DNA from: Megasphaera sp. NM10
GTDB taxonomy: Bacteria > Bacillota > Negativicutes > Veillonellales > Megasphaeraceae
DNA length: 33,259 nt
Reading direction: 5' to 3'
NCBI RefSeq assembly: GCF_000417505.1
Contig: NZ_APHY01000061.1
Span: 3 to 33,261 of the forward strand
Shown: piece by piece, positions 8,207-16,974 of the stretch
How the letters are laid out: the number at the start of each line of letters is the position of its first letter
Numbering within the stretch: the stretch's first letter is position 1
Notes under the pieces: model-generated
What the model saw: only the letters and a program-made list of their open reading frames with translations
The model's database searches: none
What the model was told of the DNA's origin: nothing
Translations under genes and position numbers: made by a program

Positions 8207-8905
8207 TTATTTCAATGGCCGCATTTTGCCAACGCAGCGTTCATCTTGCTGGTGGTCCATCATTTCGACGCGGTGCTGCAAGAGGGCTACCTGATGCTGC
8301 AGGGCGATGATCTGATCTTCGATGGGGTCGGGCAGGCGGTTGTGGTTGAGGTCGACGTCGCGTTCGCTGTGGCTGGCCTTGAGGCGCTTGCCTTTCTGGA
8401 CGACGACGCGGCCCGGGATGCCGACGACTGTCGAGTACGGCGGCACTTCTTTGAGGACGACGGAACCGGCGCCGATTTTTGAGCTTTCGCCGACGGTGAA
8501 GGACCCGAGGACCTTGGCGCCGCAGGCGACGACGACGTAGTCGCCGATGGTCGGATGGCGTTTGCCCTTTTCCTTACCCGTCCCGCCGAGGGTGACACCC
8601 TGATAGAGGGACACGTTGTTGCCGATGACCGTCGTTTCTCCGATGACGATGCCCATGCCATGGTCGATGAACAGGCCTTCGCCGATTTGGGCGCCGGGAT
8701 GGATCTCGATGCCCGTGAAGAAGCGGGAAATCGTGGAAATGAGGCGTGCCGTGACGAACCACTGATGCTTATAGAAGAAGTGGGCCAGGCGATGGGCCCA
8801 GATGGCATGAAGGCCGGAATAGCAGAGCAAGACTTCCAGCGTGTTCTTGGCGGCTGGATCGCGGTCCTTGATGACGCGAATGTCGTTGCGAAGTGATTTG
8901 AACAT
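8207..8905 (-). CDS. cysE: Serine O-acetyltransferase
   Basis: It acetylates serine with acetyl-CoA, the first committed step of cysteine synthesis, and supplies CysK. The 232-aa protein has the N-terminal helical SAT region ([18 protein letters not shown]) and a left-handed hexapeptide beta-helix ([18 protein letters not shown], then VIGETTVIG and further imperfect hexapeptides). The catalytic Asp-His pair is in IDHGMG. A tail of about 50 residues after the helix (from about ERDVDLNHN) includes a glutamine/histidine-rich, probably coiled-coil segment. AGGAGGG precedes the ATG. Expression is probably governed by the T-box leader immediately upstream. Confidence 0.95.
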   Translation of the reverse strand: MFKSLRNDIRVIKDRDPAAKNTLEVLLCYSGLHAIWAHRLAHFFYKHQWFVTARLISTISRFFTGIEIHPGAQIGEGLFIDHGMGIVIGETTVIGNNVSLYQGVTLGGTGKEKGKRHPTIGDYVVVACGAKVLGSFTVGESSKIGAGSVVLKEVPPYSTVVGIPGRVVVQKGKRLKASHSERDVDLNHNRLPDPIEDQIIALQHQVALLQHRVEMMDHQQDERCVGKMRPLK

Positions 8906-8940
8906 GGCGTAGCGCCCTCCTGTGTCGTAAAAAAGTAAAT

Positions 8941-9185
8941 AAAAAAAGACCTGCCGTCATACAGAGACGGTGGTCCGTGGTTCCACTCTGATTGCAGTCT
9001 TTCGACTGCCACTCAATACCCGTAACGGCGGCAACCGGGATGACCTACTCACGTTCAATCATCCTGCTCCCAAAGGCATTCCATCACATTCAACTTCGAT
9101 AGGGGCTTTCAGCCGGTGGCCCTTACTCTCTGTGCCGTTATCCTGTGTGTACTTGTTTTGGTCATTGCATTTTTGTTTTCGTGTT
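8941..9185 (-). promoter_or_regulatory. T-box riboswitch leader of cysE, probably tRNA-Cys specific
   Basis: On the minus strand the leader has a stem I base TAACGGC/GCCGTTA, an AGAGAGTAAGG (AG-bulge) element, the specifier context GGAATGCC with TGC (Cys) at 9078-9076, and the conserved T-box sequence AGAGTGGAACCACGG (8989-8975). The terminator is GACC-A-CCGTC ... GACGG-CA-GGTC followed by seven T. Uncharged tRNA-Cys would stabilise the antiterminator and allow cysE transcription. The T-box and terminator are clear; the specifier is assigned from the GAA-NNN context. Confidence 0.85.
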
Positions 9186-9191
9186 GAACAC

Positions 9192-9220
9192 ATGATACCC
9201 CTTCACAGGACGTTTGTCAA
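9192..9220 (-). promoter_or_regulatory. Strong promoter for the cysE T-box transcript
   Basis: Minus-strand TTGACA (9220-9215) and TATCAT (9197-9192) with a 17-base spacer; the -35 is a perfect consensus match. Confidence 0.8.
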
Positions 9221-9318
9221 TAGAAAAATTGTAAAAAGATGACAAAATTGGTGTCTTATTCAAAAAGGCCGATAGAATCACGTTCTTTATATATCCATAT
9301 AAGGGATTTGCCGTTTTT

Positions 9319-9386
9319 CGTTCATCGTTCGTCGTAACCAGGGCTTTTGTTTTTTTCGACCTACGACGAACGGCCTGCGATGAACG
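9319..9386. repeat. Palindromic CGTTCATCG repeat, copy 1
   Basis: CGTTCATCGTTCGTCGTA is followed after 25 bases by TACGACGAACGG and CCTGCGATGAACG, nearly its reverse complement with a short insertion. A second copy with the identical right-arm segment GACGAACGGCCTGCGATGAA lies at 29116-29198. Confidence 0.7.
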
Positions 9387-9737
9387 ATGTTTTCATAAAG
9401 ACTCATTATTTTTGATTAAATTTGTCTGCATACAATATCCATGTTTAGTAGATATGAATTGTATTCTCTACAATCAATCGTATACTGTAAAGCAAAATGA
9501 GCTTAATATGAGATAAAGTAATTTAAAAAATCTAAAAATATCATTACAAAAACATATCCTTTAGCGTGGTTAAGCGAAGTATATAGCGTAAATAAGCCAT
9601 TTTTCTGAAAGGCTTATTGATAAAAAGCATGGAGTGTTAAAAGAACACCATATTAGTAATGAATGAGCTAATAACAAAAACAGCATAGATGACCATTCAA
9701 GGTTTCTCATTTTGTATTACCCATTTTTCTATACTTA
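9387..9737. other. AT-rich gene-free stretch with two small hairpins
   Basis: No credible gene is seen. Two perfect inverted repeats stand out: AATAAGCC/GGCTTATT (9591-9598 and 9611-9618) and GTGTT/AACAC (9634-9638 and 9644-9648). They could belong to a small RNA or a long leader, but nothing identifies one. Confidence 0.4.
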
Positions 9738-9765
9738 TTGCACTTTGCGCATGAAATGGTATACT
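9738..9765 (+). promoter_or_regulatory. Predicted promoter of the lactate/menaquinone/ETF gene run
   Basis: TTGCAC (9738-9743) and TATACT (9760-9765) with a 16-base spacer. The -35 lies inside an imperfect palindrome TGCACTTTGCGCAT, a motif that recurs as TGCACTTTGTGCAT at 32989-33002. A repressor bound here would cover the -35. Confidence 0.6.
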
Positions 9766-9830
9766 TATGTTAAATACTTTACTTCATAGTATTCGTTGTA
9801 GTTGTGATTTATAAGTAAAGAGGTGTGAAA

Positions 9831-10376
9831 ATGGAAAAGACAGAATTGTATGAAACATTCCAGAAAGGGTTGACCAGCGTCAACGGCGAAAGTTACATCG
9901 CCAAAAAAGCAGACGTTGCTGCAACTCTCACCAAAATTTTCCAGGACAAGGACACACATGAAGTTGCCCTCGTTGAAACGCCGCTCCTGAAAGAAATCGG
10001 CGCTGTAGACGCATTGAAAGCCGCAGGCATCAAAGTGGATACGGATCACTTCCGCAAGAATGCCCCGGACGACAAAGGCGGCGTTACCGAAGCCGATTAC
10101 GGCATCGCCAACTTGGGCTCCATTGTCCAGATGAAGGACGACATCGACTGTCGTATCGTTGAAACGGTATCGGACGTCTATGTCGGCATCGTCAAACTTT
10201 CTAAGATCGTCGATACTTTCGATGACATGATCGACATCATGGCCGAAACGAAACCGTTCCCGAAATTCGCCGGTATCATCACCGGCCCGAGCCGGACAGC
10301 TGATATCGAATGTGTCGGTACTGTAGGGGTTCATGGCCCGCGTCAGTATTCGGTCATCGTCGTAGAAGATGCGTAA
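9831..10376 (+). CDS. lutC: LUD-domain protein, LutC-like lactate utilization subunit
   Basis: A 181-aa protein of the LUD (DUF162) family, the LutC/YkgG subunit of the Fe-S L-lactate oxidation complex. The C-terminal motif GPSRTADIE followed by GVHGPRQYSVIVVED is characteristic. No Fe-S cysteine motif is present, as expected for LutC. ATG 9831 is chosen: AGAGG lies 7 bases upstream, whereas the in-frame GTG at 9825 overlaps that site. The gene for the LutB-LutA fusion follows 15 bases later. Function in lactate oxidation is inferred from the family and context. Confidence 0.85.
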   Translation: MEKTELYETFQKGLTSVNGESYIAKKADVAATLTKIFQDKDTHEVALVETPLLKEIGAVDALKAAGIKVDTDHFRKNAPDDKGGVTEADYGIANLGSIVQMKDDIDCRIVETVSDVYVGIVKLSKIVDTFDDMIDIMAETKPFPKFAGIITGPSRTADIECVGTVGVHGPRQYSVIVVEDA

Positions 10377-10391
10377 GGGAGGGAACAGCAC

Positions 10392-12554
10392 ATGTCTAAC
10401 GAATTACTGAAGCAAGAAATCGAGCGCGCCATGGATAATGCGCCGCTGCAGAAGGCGTTGAAGAACTTTACGACAGCTTATCCTGGCAACCGTGCAAGAG
10501 TTTACAAAGGATATGACTTTGAAGCGCTTCGTGAGAAAGTCCATGAAGTAAAATCCTATGCTCGTGACCATCTGGACGAAGTCATGGCCGAATTCATCAA
10601 GAATGCGGAAGCCAACGGGGCTCACGTATTCGTCGCTCATTCTCCGGAAGAAGCTATGGACTATGCTTTGAAACTGGCAAAAGACAACAACGTCAAACTT
10701 TGCGTTAAGTCGAAATCCATGGCATCGGAAGAAATGCACTTCAACCAGAACTATGAAAAAGCAGGCATTACGGCTCAGGAAACGGACTTGGGCGAATTCA
10801 TCAACTCCATCGCTGGTGATACGCCGTCCCACATGGTTATGCCGGCTATTCATTATTCTAAAGAAGACGTTGCCGACCTCTTTGAATCGTATACGAAACA
10901 GCCGGAAGAACCGGTCATCACGAAAGAAGTCAAGACGTCCCGCCGCGTCATGCGTCCGAAATTCCTCAGCGCTGAAATGGGGGTTTCCGGTGCCAACGTC
11001 GCTGTCGCTGAAACGGGGACAGTCATTACCATGACGAATGAAGGCAACGGCCGTATGGTCGCAACCCTTCCGAAAACGCACTTATATATCTTTGGTATTG
11101 AAAAATTCGTCGCTAAGATGAGCGATATCCGCTACATCTTCAAAGTACTGCCTCGTAACGGTACAGCCCAGAACATCACGGCATACCTTTCCTTCTACAC
11201 GGGCGCTACGAAAGTCGTTACGGATCCGGAAAACGATACGAAGGAAGACAAGAACTTCCACATGATCATCCTCGATACGCCGGAACGCCGTAAGATCATG
11301 GCCAGTGAAGATTACAAAGATATCTTCTGCTGCATCCGCTGCGCTGCCTGCCTGAATGTATGTCCGGCCTTCCGCCTCGTCGGCGGCCACGTATATGGCG
11401 GCTCCATTTATACCGGCGGTATCGGCACGCTGCTCACGAGCTTCCTCAACAGCCGTGAACGCGGTAAAGATATCCAAAACATCTGTCTCCAGTGCGGTAC
11501 GTGTAACACAGTCTGCGGCGGCAAACTCGATATTGCCGGCATGATCCTGAAATTACGTACGAAATTCGCTCAGGAAGATGGCCTCAATCCGGTCCATAAA
11601 TTCTGTCTCGATACGGTTGCTGACCGTCACCTCTTCCACTCTATGCTGCGCATCGCTTCCGTTGCTCAGGGCATGATTACCAAAGGTCAGCCGATGATCC
11701 GTCATCTGCCGATGTTCTTGTCCGGTCTGACAGCAGGCCGCAGTCTGCCGAGCGTTGCTCCGCAGCCGTTCCGCGATATCCTGCCGACAATCAAACAGGA
11801 TGTTCCCAATCCGAAGGGCAAGATCGCTATCTTCACGGGCTGTCTCCTCGACTTCGTCTATGTCGACATCGCAACGGACGTCGTCAAAGCCCTCAACATG
11901 GCTGGCTATATCGTAGAAATGCCGCTTGGCCAGGCTTGCTGCGGTGCTCCGGCTACCTATATGGGCGATGTTGAAAACGCCAAGAAAGCTGCTGAAATGA
12001 ACTTGAACGCTATGGAAGCTGAAAAATACGATTACATCGTATCGGCTTGCCCGACTTGTACGCATGCCCTCCGCGATTATGTCGACTTCTTCAAGGACGA
12101 TCCGGAAATGCTCAAGAAAGCGGAAGCACTCCGCAGCAAGACCTTCGACTTCTGCAAACTCGTTTCCATGCTCGGCGGCTTGCCGGATACCGGCGATGGC
12201 GTACCGATGAAGGTCACCTATCACGACTCCTGCCACTTGAACCGTTACCTCGGCGTCACCAAGGAACAGCGTGAACTCTTGAAAGCTACCAAGGGCGTCG
12301 AACTCATCGAAATGCACGATTGCGATAAATGCTGCGGCTTCGGTGGTTCTTACTCCGTTAAATTCCCTGAAATGTCGGCTCCGATCCTCGAAGAAAAGAT
12401 CAACAACATCGTCGCTTCTGGCGCAGATGTCGTCGCTGTCGACTGCCCGGGCTGCTTGCTCCAGATCCGTGGCGGCCTCGATGCTCGCGGCTTGAACAAC
12501 ATTCAGGTTAAACACACAGCACAGATCGTCGTTGAAAAACGCGAAAAAAAATAG
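10392..12554 (+). CDS. Lactate utilization Fe-S protein, LutB-LutA fusion
   Basis: A 720-aa protein that joins in one chain the activities usually split between LutB and LutA. Residues about 1-290 form the LUD domain. Two [4Fe-4S] motifs follow: Cys314/317/320/324 (CIRCAACLNVCP) and Cys365/368/371/375 (CLQCGTCNTVC). The C-terminal third holds two CCG cysteine-rich domains with CC pairs at 516-517 (QACCGAP) and 647-648 (CDKCCGFGGS), as in LutA, GlpC and HdrB. It should pass electrons from lactate oxidised to pyruvate to a carrier or quinone. GGGAGGGA precedes the start. The quinone-synthesis genes directly downstream support a membrane-quinone acceptor, though this is inference. Confidence 0.88.
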   Translation: MSNELLKQEIERAMDNAPLQKALKNFTTAYPGNRARVYKGYDFEALREKVHEVKSYARDHLDEVMAEFIKNAEANGAHVFVAHSPEEAMDYALKLAKDNNVKLCVKSKSMASEEMHFNQNYEKAGITAQETDLGEFINSIAGDTPSHMVMPAIHYSKEDVADLFESYTKQPEEPVITKEVKTSRRVMRPKFLSAEMGVSGANVAVAETGTVITMTNEGNGRMVATLPKTHLYIFGIEKFVAKMSDIRYIFKVLPRNGTAQNITAYLSFYTGATKVVTDPENDTKEDKNFHMIILDTPERRKIMASEDYKDIFCCIRCAACLNVCPAFRLVGGHVYGGSIYTGGIGTLLTSFLNSRERGKDIQNICLQCGTCNTVCGGKLDIAGMILKLRTKFAQEDGLNPVHKFCLDTVADRHLFHSMLRIASVAQGMITKGQPMIRHLPMFLSGLTAGRSLPSVAPQPFRDILPTIKQDVPNPKGKIAIFTGCLLDFVYVDIATDVVKALNMAGYIVEMPLGQACCGAPATYMGDVENAKKAAEMNLNAMEAEKYDYIVSACPTCTHALRDYVDFFKDDPEMLKKAEALRSKTFDFCKLVSMLGGLPDTGDGVPMKVTYHDSCHLNRYLGVTKEQRELLKATKGVELIEMHDCDKCCGFGGSYSVKFPEMSAPILEEKINNIVASGADVVAVDCPGCLLQIRGGLDARGLNNIQVKHTAQIVVEKREKK

Positions 12555-12586
12555 GCAATAACGTTGGCCGGAAAGGTAAATAGAGC

Positions 12587-13615
12587 ATGATGATAAAACA
12601 GACACTCTTAGAAACCAGCGCCCGGAAGTTTATGCCCAAATTGTTTGCCGGTATCAGCGATGACCAGGTCCGCAGAGTGAAAGAGTATATAAAACTATAT
12701 ACGCAGCATCCCTTTGAAGGTACAGCCACTGGCGCTGTCCTCGACGATGCAGCCTCTTCGCAGGGGAAGATGATCCGTCCCCGCCTGGTACTGATGGCCG
12801 GCTCGTTCGGAACAGACCGCGACGATGTGCGGGAGCGGTTGTATAAACTGGCGGCCGTAGTGGAAATGACCCATCTGGCCTCACTGATCCATGACGATAT
12901 TGTCGACGATGCACCGGTCCGGCGCGGCAAGCCGTCGGTGCAGAGCAAGTACGGGAAGAACGCAGCCGTCTATGCCGGCGATTTCCTGATGAGCCGCATC
13001 ACCTTCTACTTGATGCGCGAGGGATTGAACCGGGCAGGTATGGTCATCGCCCAGGTTGTAGAGGAAATGTGTGCCGGCGAAATCGGCCAGGCCATGTGCC
13101 GCTATAAAGAGGACGTCACTATTGACCAATATCTGCAGAACATCCACGGCAAGACCGTCGCCTTGTTCCGCGCCTGCTGCCGCATCGGTGCCATGGAAAG
13201 CGGTTGTGACGAACGGGTATCGCGGATGCTCGAGTCCTTCGGCGAATGTCTGGGCTATATGTTCCAGATGCGCGACGACCTCCTCGACTTCGTACCCGAT
13301 AGTTCGATGATTGGCAAGAAAGCCCACCAGGATTTCCGCGAAGGGATCTATACCCTGCCGGTCCTCCTGGCACGGGAACAGCCCGGCGGCCGCCGGCTCC
13401 TCTACCCCTATATGGAAAGGAGCGCCGAAGGGACGCTGACTCATGCGGATATCTGCCGCATGGAAGAAATCGTCGCAGCCCTGGGCGGCCTGGAAGGCGC
13501 GTGGAACCAGATCCACACCTACCAGAAACGGGCTGAGGACATCCTCGAAGCCCTGCCGTCAAGTGATATTTCCCTGCAGCTCGGCAAGATCGTACGTAAG
13601 CTGGGGGCCGTGTGA
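12587..13615 (+). CDS. hepT: Trans-polyprenyl diphosphate synthase
   Basis: A 342-aa isoprenoid chain-elongating enzyme that probably makes the side chain of menaquinone. The first Asp-rich motif is IHDDIVDDAPVRRGKPS and the second is MRDDLLDF, each followed by the usual context (KKAHQDFREGIYTLPVLLA). Starts at 12587 and 12590 (ATGATG) are equally possible. It sits 32 bases after the lactate-oxidation gene and abuts menA. Chain length cannot be read from the sequence by eye, so the symbol is given for the family; an octaprenyl or nonaprenyl product is possible. Confidence 0.85.
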   Translation: MMIKQTLLETSARKFMPKLFAGISDDQVRRVKEYIKLYTQHPFEGTATGAVLDDAASSQGKMIRPRLVLMAGSFGTDRDDVRERLYKLAAVVEMTHLASLIHDDIVDDAPVRRGKPSVQSKYGKNAAVYAGDFLMSRITFYLMREGLNRAGMVIAQVVEEMCAGEIGQAMCRYKEDVTIDQYLQNIHGKTVALFRACCRIGAMESGCDERVSRMLESFGECLGYMFQMRDDLLDFVPDSSMIGKKAHQDFREGIYTLPVLLAREQPGGRRLLYPYMERSAEGTLTHADICRMEEIVAALGGLEGAWNQIHTYQKRAEDILEALPSSDISLQLGKIVRKLGAV

Positions 13616-14548
13616 ATGGAACAGCAACATTGCTTAACACCTAAGCTGGCCGTTCGCCTGGCTGCACCGCACACCTGGCTGGCTTCTGTATATCCCGCCG
13701 TATTCGGTGAACTGTATTGCCTCCTGAAGGGCTACCCCCTTACGGGGACGCTGGCCATCACCCTCTTTTGGGCCTGCGTCTTCATGCAGTCCGCCGTCAA
13801 TACGCTGAATGATTATTTTGATTTTGTAAAAGGCACGGACACTGCCGACGACAACGTCGAGGTGAGCGACGCCGTCCTGGTTTATGAAAACATCAAGCCT
13901 GGACAGGCATTGGCTTTGGGACTTGGCTACTTAGTTGCAGCCGGTCTCCTGGCCTTGCCGGCACTGGTCACAGCCGGACCGGCGCCGCTGATCATCGGCG
14001 TCATCGGAGCCATCGCCGTATGGACCTATTCCGGTGGTATCCTGCCGATATCCTATCTGCCGATTGGCGAGTTCGTTTCGGGCTTTGTCATGGGCGGCCT
14101 CATCCCCATGGGAATCGTCGCCGCCGTCAGCAGTACCTTCGATTTTTCCGTTTTGCCTGCGGCTCTGCCCTTCATCATCAGTATCGGTCTCATCATGATG
14201 ACCAATAATACGAGTGATATTGAAAAGGACAGGCAGGCCAAGCGCCGGACCTTACCGGCACTCTTGGGAAGGACTCAGGCCGTCCGCCTGTACCGGGCTG
14301 CCGTATGGATCTGGATGGCACTCATCTGCCTCCTGCCCGTATGGTATATCGGTTGGTGGGGCCTCATCAGCCCGGCTTTCTTTATCGTGTTTGCCCGACA
14401 TACCTTTGTCAATCTGCTTCAGTCGCCTCTGGAACCGCAGGGGCGGGTGAAACAGATGAAAGGTATCATCGCCGCCAATCTCTTTGGCAACGGTGCCTAT
14501 CTGTTAGCACTCGCGATGGTCCTCTTCGGAGGTGGTACTTTTGGCTGA
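13616..14548 (+). CDS. menA: 1,4-dihydroxy-2-naphthoate polyprenyltransferase (UbiA family)
   Basis: A 310-aa membrane prenyltransferase joining the polyprenyl chain to dihydroxynaphthoate. The two Mg-diphosphate-binding motifs are present: NTLNDYFDFVKGTD (NDxxDxxxxxD type) and NNTSDIEKDRQAKRRTLP (DxxxD plus basic residues). Eight or so hydrophobic segments are visible. Its ATG follows the hepT stop with no gap and it has only a weak purine-rich site, implying translational coupling. The neighbours hepT and menG favour menA over other UbiA paralogues. Confidence 0.88.
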   Translation: MEQQHCLTPKLAVRLAAPHTWLASVYPAVFGELYCLLKGYPLTGTLAITLFWACVFMQSAVNTLNDYFDFVKGTDTADDNVEVSDAVLVYENIKPGQALALGLGYLVAAGLLALPALVTAGPAPLIIGVIGAIAVWTYSGGILPISYLPIGEFVSGFVMGGLIPMGIVAAVSSTFDFSVLPAALPFIISIGLIMMTNNTSDIEKDRQAKRRTLPALLGRTQAVRLYRAAVWIWMALICLLPVWYIGWWGLISPAFFIVFARHTFVNLLQSPLEPQGRVKQMKGIIAANLFGNGAYLLALAMVLFGGGTFG

Positions 14549-15251
14549 ACTCTCAAAACGGGAGAAGGTATATCATGTATTCCAGCAGATTTCCCAGACT
14601 TATGACCGCGCCAACGGGCGCATCAGTCTCGGCATGGAAAGCCGTTGGAAAGACTGCCTCATCGAAGCTGTCTGTGAGCAGGCAGCCAAGGGCAGCCGTG
14701 TCCTGGATGTGTGCAGTGGCACTGGGGACATCGCTATTTCCCTGGCAGCGCACCGGCCGGATCTCAAGGTCACTGGCCTCGATTTTTCGCCGGCGATGCT
14801 CGACGTAGCCCGCAAAAAAGGCGCGCCGCTTGCTAACGTTACCTGGCAGGAAGGTGATGCCATGAACCTGCCTTTTGAGGATAATACCTTTTCGGCAGCC
14901 TGTATCTCCTTCGGGCTTCGCAACACATCGGACTACCTGCGCGTCCTGCAGGAAATGACCCGCGTCGTCGTTCCCGGCGGCTGGGTATATTGTCTCGACT
15001 CCTTTGTCCCCGATTCTCTGGTCATCCGGCCCTTTTATTCGGTGTACTTCCGGTATGTCATGCCCTTCCTGGGCGGCGGCTTCCGCCATCGGCAGGAATA
15101 CACCTGGCTGTGGCAGTCGACGCAGGATTTTCTCAGGAAGAAGGAGCTCCTGGACTTGTTTGGACAAGCCGGATTGATTGACAGGCAGATGAAAAGCCGC
15201 TTATTTGGGGCCTGCGTGCTCCACAAGGGGAAGAAGCCTGCGGTCGAATGA
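14541..15251 (+). CDS. menG: Demethylmenaquinone methyltransferase (UbiE/MenG)
   Basis: A SAM-dependent methyltransferase for the last step of menaquinone synthesis. The 236-aa product shows VLDVCSGTGDIAISLA (SAM motif I), LDFSPAML, and the UbiE signatures YDRANGRISLGM and ISFGLRNTSD. The likely start is TTG at 14541, because GGAGGTGG (14528-14535) sits just upstream; a GTG at 14532 would overlap that site. With this start the gene overlaps the menA end by 8 bases. It completes a hepT-menA-menG cassette. The genes making dihydroxynaphthoate are not in the window. Confidence 0.9.
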   Translation: MAELSKREKVYHVFQQISQTYDRANGRISLGMESRWKDCLIEAVCEQAAKGSRVLDVCSGTGDIAISLAAHRPDLKVTGLDFSPAMLDVARKKGAPLANVTWQEGDAMNLPFEDNTFSAACISFGLRNTSDYLRVLQEMTRVVVPGGWVYCLDSFVPDSLVIRPFYSVYFRYVMPFLGGGFRHRQEYTWLWQSTQDFLRKKELLDLFGQAGLIDRQMKSRLFGACVLHKGKKPAVE

Positions 15252-15338
15252 AGGATTATGAAAAGGACTTACATTACGTTACGATAGATACGAACGGAAA
15301 TTAAGATAGCAAACCGTATGGTTAAGGAGGGTAAGAAC

Positions 15339-16634
15339 ATGAGTAGTGAAGAAAAATTTGATGCCATCGTGGTTGGCGGCGGTTTAGCTGGTTCTGCTGC
15401 AGCCTTGACAATGGCCAGAGCTGGTTTGGATGTTATGATGGTGGAGCGCGGTAAATTCTGCGGTTCCAAGAACTCCAGCGGCGGCCGTCTCTATGGACAC
15501 AGCTTGGAAAAACTGATTCCGAATTTCGCAGCAGAAGCTCCGATTGAACGTAAGATTACGCAGGAACGCCTGTCGCTCATGACAGAAGGCGGCGCACTGA
15601 GCTTCCAGTATGGTTCGGATAAACTGGAAAACCTCAAATATCCGTCCTACTCGGTACTGCGTTCTAAATTCGATAAATGGTTGGCCGATAAAGCCGAAGA
15701 AGCCGGCGTCATGCTGACAGAAGGCTTCCTCGTCGATAAACTGGTCGTCGAAGACGGCAAAGTCATCGGTGTCATGACGGGCGGCGAAGAATTCGACGCT
15801 GATGTCGTCATCCTGGCTGATGGCGTCAACTCCCTGCTGGCACAGCAGATCGGCATGAAGAAAGAACTGGAACAGAAAGACGTTGCAGTCGGCGTCAAAG
15901 AAGTCATCGAACTCGGTGAAGACGTCATCAACGAACGCTTCGGTTTGAGCGGCAACGACGGCGCAGCCTGGATGATGGCTGGCGACCCGACGGGCGGCAA
16001 CCTCGGCGGCGGCTTCATTTACACCAACAAAGACAGCCTGTCCCTGGGCATCGTTACGACCATCAGCGATATCGGCCGCGTCGATGTCAGCGTACCGGAC
16101 ATGGTTGAACGCATGAAAGCTCATCCGGCTATTGCTCCCTTCATCAAAGGCGGGAAACTGAAAGAATATTCGGCTCACCTCGTTACCGAAGGCGGCCTCA
16201 AGATGATGCCGGAACTCGTCCGTGACGGCGTCCTCGTCGCTGGCGATGCAGCAGCTATGGTCGTTAACCTGGGTTACACCGTCCGCGGCATGGACCTGGC
16301 TATCGAATCGGGCCGTCTGGCTGGCGAAGCCGTCATCAAAGCGAAGAACCGCAACGACTTCTCGGCTGAAAGCCTCTCGGTTTACAAGACCTTGTTAGAA
16401 GAAAGCTTCATCATGAAGCTCATGAAACAGTATCAGAACCTGCCGGGCCTCTTGGAAGATCACATTATCTTCAACGATTTCCCGAAGATGGCCGACGAAT
16501 TTGCCGGCATGGTCTACAAAGTAGACGGCGGCGCACCGGTCGCTCTGCCCATGATTGCTCTGACAGTTTTGGCAAACAACGGCGGCTTGGCTAATCTCTT
16601 CGATTTAGGTAAGAAAGCTTGGGAGGCGATGTAA
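15339..16634 (+). CDS. fixC: FixC-type electron-transfer-flavoprotein:quinone oxidoreductase
   Basis: A 431-aa FAD protein of the ETF-QO/FixC family that passes electrons between ETF (FixAB-like) and quinone. The N-terminus has AIVVGGGLAGSAAALTMARA, followed by the family motif KNSSGGRLYG. A distal FAD region contains VAGDAAAMVVNLGYTVRGMD. The ATG at 15339 is preceded by AAGGAGGGTAAG; the longer frame from 15318 runs through this site. An 87-base gap separates it from menG with no obvious terminator. fixX follows after one base. fixA/fixB are not in the window. Confidence 0.93.
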   Translation: MSSEEKFDAIVVGGGLAGSAAALTMARAGLDVMMVERGKFCGSKNSSGGRLYGHSLEKLIPNFAAEAPIERKITQERLSLMTEGGALSFQYGSDKLENLKYPSYSVLRSKFDKWLADKAEEAGVMLTEGFLVDKLVVEDGKVIGVMTGGEEFDADVVILADGVNSLLAQQIGMKKELEQKDVAVGVKEVIELGEDVINERFGLSGNDGAAWMMAGDPTGGNLGGGFIYTNKDSLSLGIVTTISDIGRVDVSVPDMVERMKAHPAIAPFIKGGKLKEYSAHLVTEGGLKMMPELVRDGVLVAGDAAAMVVNLGYTVRGMDLAIESGRLAGEAVIKAKNRNDFSAESLSVYKTLLEESFIMKLMKQYQNLPGLLEDHIIFNDFPKMADEFAGMVYKVDGGAPVALPMIALTVLANNGGLANLFDLGKKAWEAM

Positions 16635-16635
16635 G

Positions 16636-16920
16636 ATGGCAAAGATGAGTGTAGACGATAAACTGGGTTTCGATAAGTTCGTGACCGATGAACACGAATC
16701 TCATATCCAGATCAACGAAGATTATCATGACGAAGCAGAAATCAAACGCTTAGTCATGGCATGTCCGGCTAACCTGTATCACTATGATGACGGCAAACTG
16801 GTCTTCAGTCATGAAGGCTGCCTCGAATGTGGTACGTGCCGCGTCATTTCCGGCGGCAAAGGCGTAAAGAGCTGGAAACATCCGAAAGGCGCTATGGGCG
16901 TAGAATTCCATCAGGGCTGA
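16636..16920 (+). CDS. fixX: FixX-like ferredoxin
   Basis: A 94-aa ferredoxin partner of FixC. It carries MACPANLY and a C-terminal Cys cluster GCLECGTCRVI, enough for one [4Fe-4S] cluster in the FixX/ETF-QO C-terminal arrangement. The ending WKHPKGAMGVEF is typical of the family (W..P.G..GV.F). It is the last gene of the run and is followed by a strong terminator. Confidence 0.93.
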   Translation: MAKMSVDDKLGFDKFVTDEHESHIQINEDYHDEAEIKRLVMACPANLYHYDDGKLVFSHEGCLECGTCRVISGGKGVKSWKHPKGAMGVEFHQG

Positions 16921-16935
16921 TCGCAGAGGGAAAGT

Positions 16936-16970
16936 AAAAAAGGCTTGTCGCATGTGCGGCAAGCCTTTTT
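16936..16970 (+). terminator. Terminator after fixX
   Basis: AAAAAAGGCTTGTCGCA, centre TG, TGCGGCAAGCCTTTTT. Same core as the other family terminators. Confidence 0.85.
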
Positions 16971-16974
16971 ACTT

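Noticed and set aside
8970-9242. Plus-strand 90-codon frame
   Set aside because: It is the antisense of the cysE T-box leader, whose RNA signals are clear.
14532-14540. GTG start for menG
   Set aside because: It overlaps the GGAGGT ribosome binding site; TTG at 14541 has proper spacing.
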